Assembly: GCA_029953675.1 (NCBI GenBank)
Contig: JAMWBK010000002.1
Span: forward strand, 1,054,001-1,118,000
Direction: 5' to 3'
Source of the DNA: Rhodosorus marinus
Lineage: Eukaryota > Rhodophyta > Stylonematophyceae > Stylonematales > Stylonemataceae
Length of the DNA: 64,000 nucleotides
Position numbers and translations under genes: made by a program. The notes under the pieces are model-generated. The model was not told the DNA's origin, did not search any database, and was given only the letters and a program-made list of their open reading frames with translations. Each line of letters opens with the position of its first letter. Position 1 is the first letter of the stretch. Positions 46,104-57,599 of the stretch are shown piece by piece.

Positions 46104-46524
46104 CAGTTTGGGGAGAGCATGTTTAGTTTATCGCGGGGCTGGACAGGTCTTCGCACATGGCTACTATAGCCAAGGGTTATGCTTGTATTATTGTCGTTTC
46201 ACTTCAGGTTCATAGCCGTCAGGGAAAGTTGGGTTAATCTAAGCCCTAAAGTGCCACTTTGAGACAGTTCGGACGCTTCCATGTGATTTTAGGCGAAGGG
46301 AGGCGAGGACTTTTTCTTTGTGAGTTTGCTTTTCTTAATGAAAAGAGCACTGGTAAATTTGGGTAAATTTGGGTAATTTCTTGTATGGATTTATTTACTT
46401 CAATTCTCGCGCAATTGTGAAGCACCTCTCTCCAACGGGGCTACGCATAAGGGACGGAGAAGTACATCAAGCAGAATAAATGTGCCCCTGTCAAATCGCA
46501 GCCGACACTCGGCTCGTGTTAGTA

Positions 46525-48525
46525 TCAGTAGCCATACTCTTTAAGCCCTGACAAGATGACCTTGCTCTCCGCTGCGTAGTCGACTGGATTTGCGCGGACC
46601 ACTTGGTACTTAATCCGTTGTTCCTCTTGCCATGTCTCCTGCTTCACTCGAATCTTTGCAACAAACTGCTTGAAAAGGGGCAGATCCACGACCCTCTCAT
46701 ACTCATCCTCATTGCTCTCCTTGAGTGTGTTCATTTCTTCTGCAGTCTTGCCGATCACCTGCTGCGCAGCTTCATCGAATACACTGACAAACTGCGAGGT
46801 GGACTCGTCCATGACATTCACATTCATCACATACCGGTAGTTGCAGTGATCGTACTCCTTGTCCGTTGTCTCGCAACGCCAACGTCCCGTTGCGGTCGGA
46901 GTTACCTTCCGGTTGGTTTCTGGGCAAGCGTTATACCAGAGTGACTTGTCCTTCCTGATCAGACCCACAGTTATCCGAGATGTGAAGGAGATCCCACCCG
47001 GCTGGTTCTGAATATTCGTTAAGTTGTTGTCGTTCATCTCCTGAAGAGTTTTTCTCTGCGAGTCGTTTCCACCGGCACCGCTTCCAGCCACGGATTTTGC
47101 CTCTACAGTTTGCCCCTTAGCGTCATACCACCCTTTCAATGCGTGTGCTTCCTTCAAGTCGGGGTTCAGTTCAAAGAAGGAGGATCGGCCTGAATCCAGA
47201 GAAATGCCCATATAGTCCCCTCGTCGAAGTCCCTTCGCAAGGAGCACTGGGTTTCCTGCCTCGCTTTGAATAACGTCCTTTGCAAAGTCGCCCCAAAGGC
47301 TGATCACGATGGTCCGCTCTGAGTCGTCGACGATGGTTACAGCTCGTTTGTACAGGGGCTCTCCCGTCGTCCTCGAGGTAAGTTCAGCAACTTCTGACAC
47401 CTGCAAGCGGGAGCGAGTCACAAACGCAGGTAAGCACAACCATTATCCGAAAACTATTTCCGCAATGAGCAGCCCAAAGTCGATGGCATTAAATCTCTTA
47501 CGTACCTCCTTGACAATGCCAATCATATCAACAAACGAGTTGACTTCTTTGCTCTCGAGATCCTTGATCTTGACGAACTCAAACTTCAGCTGGCCAACCG
47601 TTCCATCATCCGTGATCGGAGTCACTACAGATTCATTGCCCAGCATCATCTCGTACTCTGAAGAGCAGCGATTGAATTTTGGGTTGGCCTGCTTGACGCT
47701 GCCCTTGGTAACGGAGAACACTTTACCAAGCTGGATGAGATCGTTCATCCTGCTCGCCACGTCATTGAAACTTGCAATTTTGATGCTTCCGGATTCGTCC
47801 GCAAGGTCAAAACTTAGCACTTGTCCTTCGCCCCTCGCATTCTGATACTTCCGAAGCGCTGACTTGTTGATGACACGCCCTTTGATTGTCCACTTGTTCT
47901 GGTATGGATTTATCCCTGTGATCGGGAAGAACTGTACTTGACCATTGATTCCCGTTCCATTGTGACCCATATGCGCGATTGCTCCGTTCGCTTTCGGCTT
48001 CCATGGTTCAGAATCAGTCATCATCGAATTCCGCACATCCCCCGAGTTCTCAAAAGAGCTCAGGCCGTAGGAAGTTGGTGTTGCCCCATTCATTCCCGAT
48101 CCTCCCAGTGACGGCGTAGTGTTACTAGCAGGCAGGCTTGCCCCTGGAGTAAACTCGCCGCTCCCAGGCGCGGCATTGACAGCGACCGGGGCCCCAATTT
48201 TGCTAGCCTGCGGCCCTGCGAGAATCTCCAGGTTGACGATCACAAGAACCCGCCGTCCATGAACGGTGTTTGCGATGAATTCCTTAATCTGAATGATGCC
48301 CATGTTATGCAGCTTGCCCGACGTCACAACATGAGTCAACTGCGACGCGATCATTGAATTGATGTAGAAATGACCGTCGCTCACTTGAAGCTTCCATCGG
48401 TCGCTATTCATGCTGTTCGCAACCTTCTTCAGTTCTATCACTTGAACAATCGGGGTAATCATCGTATCCCCATTTGCCATCTTCGTGACACCATGTGGTG
48501 TTAAGCTTCCACTCCAACCCACCAT
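46525..48525 (-). CDS. RPA1: Replication protein A large subunit (RPA70/RPA1)
   Basis: RPA70 is the main single-strand DNA-binding subunit of the RPA trimer in replication and repair. Two exons, 48525-47506 and 47400-46525, give 631 aa. The N-terminal OB fold (MVGWSGSLTPHGV, with ANTVHGRRVLVIVNLEIL) binds partner proteins. A Gly/Ser/Thr linker is followed by DBD-A (FFPITGINPYQNKWTIKGRV, LRKYQNARGEGQVLSFDLAD) and DBD-B (GIVKEVSEVAELTSRTTGEP, ISLWGDFA), then DBD-C (ISFTSRITVGLIRK, WYNACPE, RWRCETTD, MNVNVMDESTSQFVSVFDEA). In DBD-C the usual four-cysteine zinc ribbon is incomplete: only the first and third cysteines are in place, plus one later HC pair. I chose the ATG at 48525 because MVG matches family N-termini; upstream in-frame codons lack an ATG. 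Confidence 0.95.
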
Positions 48526-49429
48526 ATCGTCGATCACCAAGAATCCAACTCTCTCGCTTTGCCCACACAAGCCAATATCCACCCCACAACCACAAGCAGC
48601 AATCACAAAAAAAAAAGCGAAAGAGAAAAAGCTATCGACTCCTTAATCACTAAGAGAGTACGATATTCCGATTATTTCTACCCTTCTCCAAGATACTGTC
48701 CTCTTCGTCCAACGCATCCCTTATACATTCCCCGTCCCTATGGCCCCGAGCATCTTCAGTAGTCAAAATACTGCAAGAGAGCTTCTAAGTCTCCTTCCAA
48801 AACTCTCCCACAAACACATCGAACTTCTGCTATATATGTTTTTCAAAAATGTTTCCTAGCAGAAGTCTATGACCTCTGATACCCCCCCGTTTTCCATGCA
48901 GGATTCAACAACTTCCCGAAATTTCTCGCAGTCACGTAGTACCCAGTACATTCTTTGGATGCATAAATCTATCCATGAAAATAATTGGTTAATTTACGCG
49001 GGAATTACGATTCCGAAGAACGAGGATTCGTCAGTCATTATTATGCCTTTTTTGTCCAATCATGTCTGTAGATGAAGCTTTTCGAGGAAAATATTTGATG
49101 TAGAGGATTGAATGTGTGGGGCTTTTTGACTGAGCTACGGGCCATGGGCCATCCTTCCCAAGTTTCGTGCCTGATCAATCAGGTCCTTGAAAGACTTTCA
49201 CACTTGTTCCGTCTTTTTGGCCAAGAGCCTCCAGCCTTCCCGAAGTTAGTCAAGAAGAGCGCCTTTCTCTGGAGATCCTAATATCGAAGGTACGATGCTT
49301 GCGTTTATCTTTGAAGGTGCCCCCTTCCGTGCTGCACTAGCTCAAGAGTTGGTTCGACAGTAGCGGCCAGGAGGAGCTGTGGATCTTCAAGCCTTGAAGG
49401 CGTGAATAAAACGGGTGTGCTTTTAATCC

Positions 49430-50882
49430 TCAGAATCCAAAGTCGCTCTCGCCCTTGTCAGGCAGATTGATAATATCCCGCAAGGCATCCAAGCGATCCA
49501 GAGGAATTGGTTTGGGAAGGGCTGATCTATTAGGGGGAACGGAACGCTTTATATTGTGCACTCCTTCCGACGCTGCAACAGAAAGGACATTCGTGATGGT
49601 GTCTTCTGTTCAATAATGGATATAAAAGAAGGAACTTTTTGGCATCGCTAGTTTGCGCTACCAAATATCAGCTTGCTCCGATGGAAACGGAAGCAGCCAC
49701 TTCACTCATCCACGCTGGGAGGCCGTTGGGTCCCTGCATTCTGGCCGCCTCGAGCAGAAACTCTGGAACTCTGAAAGGATGAGATTCTGGCCAGGTCTGA
49801 AGTGTAGTTATTGAGCAATCCCCGGCTGCGGTGGCCAACACATCGGACGATTTTGAATTTTCCTTCAGTAGTTCTACACACACTTCACCTAACCACATCT
49901 GGCGAAACAAAAATAGGCAGACCAGGAAGATACCCAGAGTTTAGTCGATAAAGCACAATCGACTTCGACGTGGACGTTTTTTGCTGACCTCGTGATTGTC
50001 GCGCTGTACAGTATCGCGATAAGCTATTGCCGCCAAGCTTGTACACTGGAAGTTTCCGGACCATTTACAAGGAGTATTTACATTGAGGACGATATCTCCA
50101 CAACGAAAGGCATGGAAAACGGCCATGTTGACGTCCTCGCACTCGCTCGAGTTTGCATACTTGTTGTGCGGTTGCCGTTTCAACTCCTGCCTTGATGGAT
50201 TTTCAGGGTCCATCGGAAGAAGTTCCAACAGACGATGAGTTATCGACATGGTTGCATCAACAGCCACCGCTAGAGACTTTTCTGAGAAGTCGTTCCCGGC
50301 CAGTGACGTAGCGATCGCAGGATACCCTAGCATCGCCGCCTGTCTCGCTCCCGCGAAGGTTCCAGAGTACAACACGTCATGGCTCATATTGGAGCCCAGA
50401 TTGATCCCGCTCACGACCTGTAATCAAAGAAAAAATTAGTCGAATTGCTTAAGTTGACGTCGAGTAGACAAAGTTGGATTTCATACCAAGGTTGGTGGTG
50501 GATCATGCACGATTCCTCCTGGATCAAGCGCCAGAATAGCGCAATCCGAGGGGCTTCCGGTGATACTGTAGACTCGTTCACCGATTTCCCTGTGATTCGT
50601 TAAGTCCATCCTTCCCGTCAACGTTAACCTTTGCCCGCACGCGCTTTGATTGGAATTGGGCGCCACGACGGTGGTTTCAATTTTCCCGTCCTTCTCGAGA
50701 GTTTCGCGGAGATGAAGCAAAGCAGGACTCGCGTATCCATCGTCATTCGTCAGGAGCACTCTCCTCCACGGCCCCATCGCCCGGCTAGCCGCCAGACGAA
50801 CGAATTGTCTTGACGACACCTTAGATCTCGGCAGTATAACTTCGACGAAGCATGCAGTACCTCGCATTGCCACCTTATTCAT
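49430..50882 (-). CDS. SurE-family 5'-nucleotidase / acid phosphatase
   Basis: SurE enzymes are metal-dependent nucleotidases/exopolyphosphatases. Four exons, 50882-50487, 50417-49989, 49898-49706 and 49572-49430, keep phase and give 386 aa. After an N-terminal extension of about 40 residues rich in Arg/Ser/Val, possibly an organelle-targeting peptide, come the hallmark [15 protein letters not shown] with the metal-binding Asp pair, [19 protein letters not shown]-like [18 protein letters not shown] and [15 protein letters not shown]. The later blocks LNVNTP with [10 protein letters not shown] and SITTLQTW are also typical. The last exon adds a short tail ([20 protein letters not shown]) that I do not recognise in the family. 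The donor of exon 3 (GTGAAG) is weak, so the last junction is less certain. Confidence 0.9.
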
Positions 50883-53600
50883 TAATCCGTGAAGAATCTC
50901 TGGATATGTATAACATATCCACAGCTCTTACTACCCAAGTCCTCGCTTTGGCTAACTGCTCAACACGTCACAGTCTCCGCAATGGCACGAGAAGAAAGAC
51001 CCAACGGTCAAGTTATCCTCATCGTCGCATCAATCAACTAGAAGCCATCGCGGGGGTTCGAGAGAATAGAAATCTGCTCGTGAGAGTGTTGCTTCAGGTT
51101 TCTAAGGACTTTCTGTGGTTATTCATTTCGGACGTTAACTAGGACGAGTGGATATCAATGGCCTTTTCTAAGTCAATATTGTGATCAAACAGTTACACCG
51201 ACTTGCGCAAACCTGGATTGCGGAGCCTTTAGGGGTTGAGCAATTTTGTTCCGGCTTACACTATCTACTCCGAAGTAGATAAAAGTAGTGGCAACGGTGA
51301 AGTTCAATGCCGTCTTTAGGAGTCAATTGTGTTCTTTCTCGGGCTCTGCATCCACAAGAATTGAAACCAGAAGCTAGGGATGGCTCGGAGGGTTCAGCTC
51401 CCCGTACCAGCCCCGCGTATTTCTGTGATTTGTGTGGGACTCCTATCATAGATACAACAACAACAATGTATTCAGGTCTGCTCTGGTTGTCTCACAAAGG
51501 GTCACTACGCAACTTCTCATTCGAGCGATTGCTTTTGTGTTGTCTGTTTCTTGTGTTGCAGCCTCTTCATGGCAAGGCCTGGTGTCTAGCTTAGACTAGG
51601 GATCCGTCTGTCTAGTTCAATCATTACTGAGTGAAAATCTGGAAGAATTGATTCGATTGCTCGAAGGAAAGCTGTAAGAAGCTGGTTTAACTGCCGAAGC
51701 TCCCGTTCCTCTATCAGTGCTCTTTTTGCAGAGTGATTGATTTCCATTTATCTCACGTGACTGTGGAAATTCGGTATTTCTGGTTAAGATGCGTTTTCAC
51801 GCGGTTTAGACTCGCTTTCCGGAAAACCTGGTCGTGGGGGTCAGTGTTTAAGTATGACAGGCCGTTTGAGGGTGCACGCAATTTGCGGGAGCTCAGAATA
51901 GAATAAGTGCGACATGTACAACCCTACGGATCGTAAACTTGACGGTTAACCGGACACATGGCCGATCCGATAGCTTGCTAGCTTTGCAACAGTCCTGCTA
52001 TGAACTCGAGGTTTCCCTCGCTTTTTGAATACGGTTATCATCACCTTTTTCGGAACAATCAGTGTCCCGGAAACGGGTGCGGTTCAACCTGTCCAGGCTC
52101 GCCAGAAAGTGAGAACTGGATTCTGCATGCACTTGCTTCAACCAGTCCAGAGCTTTACAAGATTCAAAATATCATAGGTCGTAAGCAGCAAACTGGCTGT
52201 TGATCATCAGATAACAGACCGGAACGGAATGGAATCGATGCTAGTAGTCTCGAGGATAGTAAAACACTTCGCATAATCTTATCAGTTTATACTTCTGAGC
52301 TACCGTACTCATCGACTACCAACCACTATTTTACAAACAGATCTTCAAGAGTTCTTGTCGCTTGCGTCGCTTACATCGAAGCGACGCCAGTCTGGAAAAA
52401 ACTAAGCTGCACGTGCATGTCCTTATCACTTCCGTGAACTGAAGGGACAAAGCTCGGTTCCGCGAAGTATACGTTCTCCAGGTCAGGTCTACTTCCCCCG
52501 TGTCCTATTCTCTTGAGCCATCGGAAGCAAAATTTCCTTGGTGACCCTGACTTTTGCTTTTCTCCGTGGGCCCTCTTCGGCAAGACCAGACTCTTCTCCG
52601 TCTCCATCTCTCAAATCCCGAAACAAGCTCCTCAGAAAACAAGACCAGCGACGTACAGCTCGTCACCTCGTTAGCTCTCTTACCCCCACACTTCCACCTT
52701 TGGTACACTTCATGCTTGCATTACCTCGCGCCCAGCACAGCCCACTCTGACTTGACTATATACGCACATCCTCCAGGATTGTACGCCTTGTTTACTGCAA
52801 TCACCATCCCGAAAACAACATCATTCCCTCAAAAAAAAAAAAATTCTGACAAATTCTCGTCTTATGCAAAAAGTTTTCAAAAAACTATCCACCCCTTCCC
52901 CCCCAAAAGGAAAACAGCACACCAAAATTAGAAAGGAGAGAAACTATCCCGAAATCGTCGATTTCCCAACAGTTGCGTTCTCTCCATTTTTCTTCAATTC
53001 AATGATATGACCTCAAAACACAAGGCAAGAATTCCCTTGCAAAAAAACGCTTATCCTCCCCAATTCGGCTTCATAACCCATAGTCCAAAAACTATTTCAA
53101 AAACATAGATTTCGTATTTTTTTGGGTGGCGGGAATTAATTAATTTAGTGTAGAGCCTTTTTTTGCCTCTCTCCCCGTAGAGACTCTAGGAACCCCGCAA
53201 TCTGCTCCTCGGGCGGGGCGCTGTCAGCTTCTGAATGGGACTGTAGTTTTTTTTGCGTCCGGAATTTATCAAACCGTCCGATATAAGTTTTCAGCAACGT
53301 CCATTGCGTAATAAATTATAGGTTTTTCCGCGGCCTCGTGTCCGATAGATGGTTTACTAGACCTGAATTAGAAATAAAAAGAAAGAGTTCGTCCGATAAT
53401 GACCGACCGACATAAGACATTCTTCAATCAATGACGAATAATGATTGCAGTTCAATCTTCTATTCGGGACACTTTGCTCGTGCCATGGTCTTCTCCAGAA
53501 TGGTTGGGGGATTCCAACATTCAGAAAAACCATTAGATTATGGTAGACAGCCTGTCTATTTTCGAACTAGTTTGATTAGAGTCCTACCGTAGTTATAGTT
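50883..53600. other. Gene-poor stretch
   Basis: I see no supported gene. Short frames occur (for example 51307-51594 on plus and 52554-52931 on plus, the latter Ser/Pro/Thr-rich), but none has a domain, splice-linked partner or conserved motif. There is an A-run at 52833-52845. Confidence 0.45.
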
Positions 53601-53623
53601 CAATGACCCTTCTAGTGGGACCA

Positions 53624-54985
53624 CCGCAAGCTGCGAGGAGACATCCGTTCCCGTGAAAAGTGTCCCTCCCCCATGGAGGGGACGCAGCCACCCTCAATGA
53701 AACCCTCTCTTCTCGGTAATTATAGTATAAACAAAAAAAATAGTAGCTAAATACCTTGCCTATCAATTCTTCCACTTATCGTGATATCATTGGCCCGTTC
53801 ACTCTCTTATTTAAAATTTATTCTTTTCACATATTATTCGCACTTCTGATTCATAGAATTATTTGTGTTCTTCAGTCCTTTTTGAATGACGTAATGAAAA
53901 AAAGAAAAAAAAGATTAATATTCCTAAAGGGCCATATGCGGATTTTTGGGGTGAAGATGCGATGGATTTTTTCTTTTCTGGCGAGAATGGGATACCGGAA
54001 ATAGTCAATTGGTGTACTTACAAATGGGAGGATCATCAACCCCCCCAAAGCTTAGTTGGCACTGATTAGAATATAAGAGCGCGAACAAATCCTAACATTC
54101 AATACATGAGAACGGTCTTGTCCCACTGAGAAAAGTAGCCAGGATTCAATATCTGGACGGGAGACAATCGACAATTAGACCTACGTTGATTGAATATGGG
54201 ACGTCTTATCGGACAATTTTTAGAATAATTTTAACTAGACAATCAGACACCCTGTAATTGTCTACATTAACTCAATAGCGTATCCGCGAAAAATTTCATC
54301 GACCCGTTTCTGACTATTGCCTATTTTGCTTTGTGTTTGGGGCGGTGGGGTGAGAGAGGCCAGCGGATCGTTCGTTGCCCCTTTCCCCCTCTTGTTCTGT
54401 GCCCGAACGTTTCGCAAATACCTTAAAATTATATATTCTAATCAATACAAACTAAGCTTGGGAGGGGAGATGATCATCATCCTCCGATTCATATGTACAC
54501 CAATTGGCTATATTTCCGGTATCCCATTATTGTCAGGAATAAAAATCCATCGCATCTCAACCCCAAAAATCCGCATTTTGCCTTTTAAGAATATTCATTT
54601 TTTTCCCTTTTCTTTTCATTCGTGAATGAAAGAGGACTGAAGAACAAAAACAATTCTATGAATCGTACGTGGGAACAATATGTGAAAAGATTAAATTTTA
54701 AATCAAAGACAGTGAACGGGCCAATGATATCACGATAAGTGGAAGAATTGATAGGCATGGGCTCGAGCTACTATTTTTTGTCTATAATCAAGGCACTCAA
54801 GGTTTGGTCCAACATTTTTAATAGGTAATTCTTTGAATTATTTTGGATTATTATTGATTTTTTTGTCCGGGTTCTAGCTGCTCTGCGAGGAGACTTCCGT
54901 TCCCGTAAAAACAAACATTCCCTCACCCAAAATGGAGGGGAAGTAGCCCCTTTGAATAAAGCCCTCTCTTTTCGGTAATGTTAAG
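53624..54985. mobile_element. Large foldback element with flanking direct repeats
   Basis: Arms at about 53717-54055 and 54450-54792 are imperfect inverted repeats of about 340 bp. CTATCAATTCTTCCACTTAT at 53760 answers its reverse complement ending at about 54755. Inner parts share CCAATTGGTGTAC-type, GGGATACCGGAAAT-type and GCGATGGATTTTT-type blocks. The spacer is about 395 bp. Outside the arms lie about 100-bp direct repeats, 53624-53723 and 54884-54983, sharing CTGCGAGGAGAC, CCGTTCCCGT, ATGGAGGGG and CCCTCTCTT. No transposase frame is visible. It is best described as a non-autonomous foldback or MITE-like element, or an inverted duplication of one. Confidence 0.75.
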
Positions 54986-57491
54986 AAATGTTAGTGTTTT
55001 GCTTATTTTTTGTAGAGTCCTGGCGCTCGACTCACCCTATTTGGTTGTTTTTTTTCAAAGGGTGGGTGGTATGTGTGGAGTGTTGAGTTTTGTGAAATGC
55101 TCTGGTTTTGGTCGGTGTAGTGATCACGACTTTTGCAAGTGCCTCAACGTGTTCATGTTGAATGGAGCGGGATCTAATTCTGTGAGGGGAGGCTCCTCGT
55201 CGTCACAGTTTTCCATCGCTTCATGACAGCTAAAGAACTACCAGAAATTTTTTTCCTTGAAGAGTTTCCGTTCCCTTGACCTCCACACGTTCTCCGGATG
55301 AGGACGTAGAGGAGCATCTACCCGGCAAAAACAGTACGCAGATATCCGATCGCAATGGAAATGTGATGTGTGTGGAGCACGTAAGAATTACCATATCGCG
55401 ATTAGGGGCGCCACCTGGCCCTCTGGCCGTGGCAGATGAGGAAATTTCCCAGGGGTGAGGGTGAAATTGAGGGTGAAATTGAGGGTGAAATTCTCTCCCT
55501 TCCGGACGCTGCTACGCTGAGGTAGGAAAAGGCTGTCCCGAGCATCCAACTCCGTCAAAATGCCCGAAGGTGTGTTCTTCTTCGCTCAGTTCATTTTCCC
55601 CTGCAGCGGGGATGTGGTTCAAAAAAAATTAGCGGTTGACCACGTTTGATAAGTTTTCAACGGCCAAAGGTACGTTTGGAATCCGAGCGGGGGCGATCGT
55701 GTAGAGCTCCCGATTCCGTGGAGTATTTCATCGGCTGATCTCAGTAGTTTTCCGGGGCCTGTGCCCAGGGGTAAGGAGTTTGTTTCTGATATGGGCCGGT
55801 TGAGTGTATTCAACATTGGCTTGATGCAAGCTAGCCTCACCTAGGGCTAACGCAGGACTGTTCACACACTCTTAATCTCCGCTCACACCACGTACGATAG
55901 CGCGCGGGTACTTATCTCACCCGTGGTTGAGAACACTGCCCTAGTCTCCTGGCCAACATGTTGACGTCTTCCAGTTCATGACTACGGCACGGATCTAGCC
56001 CACTCTCTGGCGCTCCAAGGCTGCTTTGTTGTTGGACGCGCGTCCTCAGCGTCTCCCATCATGGACCTCAGGGTAGATAGGCTCTGAAGAAGCGAATTAT
56101 GCTCTACCTGTGTTCGCCTTAGGACTCATGGGCACTCTAACCGATTTTCCTTTTGCCTCATCAATTGGGTGAGAAACTGATCGCTGATAGAGTTGATTGA
56201 TTGACTACCAACTCCTGTGAAACTCACGCTGCGAAACGTTGAATAAACCGATCTGTATGTGTTAGCGCGTGGAGATTTCTTTTCGTTGTCGCGAAGATGC
56301 TTTGCTCTACGCCTAGACTTCCTTGGAACTCAGACATTGGTAGCTCAGAGTCTTGCTGTTTACAGAGTTACATCCTCACTGTGGAATTGATATCTCCCTC
56401 ATTTGGTTCTAGCGGCTGATGTCTGCGGACGGGTCGATTTGACTGCGTGCGGGCCGTACGTTACAAAGCGTTGCGAGCACCGGGTGTGTAACCCAGAAGA
56501 GCTCCATTTCAACTGTTCTTTTTTTTTTTCACTGCCGGGCGGAACACGCTACGAAAATTTACCAAAAGGTTCCTGATGAAGTAGAAGGATGGATTAAAGA
56601 GGCAGGAATTAACGCCCGCCAAACTGCCTATCAACCGTGAAATTGATTAATCCTTTTTGCTTCTCTCGTGGTGTCGTATCCCGAAACGCTCCCAAGTGTC
56701 TCAAACCGTGCTTCTTTGGAATGAATTTGTTTCTTTTTTTGCGAATCGAATTGAGAATCGCCTTCTTTGAGATTGCGAAATACGCCCTCACCGCACGTAG
56801 TACAGGAACCAACTCCGGCTAGCCAAGTTGTTTTGGTGCAAAAGACTTCGAGGGTTTTCTCAAGGATCAATACTCATGGTTACAATAGTACCCAACCCGG
56901 TATGCGCCGGTCGTTGACAGCAAGAGTTCTAGCGGGGCCAGCAATCCCAGTGTGGGCATGGCGTTCAGTCGAATCGTGTATTGGGCTTCTTGCTGTGCTG
57001 CGCCGCGTACTTTTGCAGACTTGGTATGTTTGGGAGACAATTTGATGTTTCGATGTTGGATTTGTGGACTTTCAGAGCCAAGATTTGCTTTCGCAGGCCA
57101 GGCCGAGAAGCTAAGAAACACTGCAGAGAATTTGTCAAGAGCCTGTCTGACGCGAAGAGGAGAGTTTCCAACCTGACCCTTACAGACCGGACTCGATCCA
57201 TGGGTATACAGTCCAATGGAATCACATTTGCATACCTGTACTCACAAGTCGCAGAGTCTCTCAAAGTAGGTGGTTAATTCGAGACCTAGACATGGCGTAA
57301 GTCATCATCATTGTTTATTCAGAGACAACAATCCTGAGAGGAAGACGGCCAAGTAAAACCAAGAGAAAGAGTCTCTACTGTATTTGGCCGCATTACAGCG
57401 CCACAGCATCAAGCTCAACGAAGAGAGGAAAACTCAACGCGAGTGTCATCACCGTCACGAAGATAGTCCCAACATAGTCGCGAATCCAGGT
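54986..57491. other. Gene-poor stretch
   Basis: No supported gene is seen. The frame at 56981-57277 (+) ends in a helical, charged stretch (AKKHCREFVKSLSDAKRRVS, VAESLK) followed by a good donor (GTAGGT), so it could contain an exon, but I found no partner exons or family. A three-copy 12-bp tandem repeat is at 55457-55492. Confidence 0.4.
55457..55492 (+). repeat. 12-bp tandem repeat, three copies
   Basis: GAGGGTGAAATT is repeated three times without mismatch at 55457-55468, 55469-55480 and 55481-55492. Confidence 0.95.
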
Positions 57492-57599
57492 CGCTCCTAC
57501 TGAGACTTGAACTCGGGTCTAGGGATTCAGAATCCCACATATCTTGGAATGGAGAGCGTTTGGACACGGCATCGAGCTAACCAACCACACCTTAAGACC
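57492..57599 (-). tRNA. tRNA-Gln (CUG)-like sequence with an extra ~35 nt; intron or pseudogene
   Basis: The minus strand shows acceptor GGTCTTA (57593-57599) against TAGGAGC (57493-57499), six of seven pairs counting one G-T; a D-arm like that of tRNA-Gln (GTGTGGTTGGTTAGC); an anticodon arm TGGGA-TTCTGAA-TCCCT with CUG in the right loop context; and a T-arm CCGAGTTCAAGTCTCAG carrying a B-box. Between the D-arm and the anticodon arm there are about 35 extra nt (from about GATGCCGTGTCC to AAGATAT). Mismatches at the acceptor, D, anticodon and T stems and A in place of T8 argue for decay. An ectopic intron near position 25/26 is the alternative. A T-run lies only about 60 nt downstream. Confidence 0.5.

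Noticed and set aside
46343-46380. GGGTAAATTT-like short tandem repeats, considered as telomere-like sequence
   Set aside because: Only two to three imperfect units inside an intergenic spacer; too short for an interstitial telomere.
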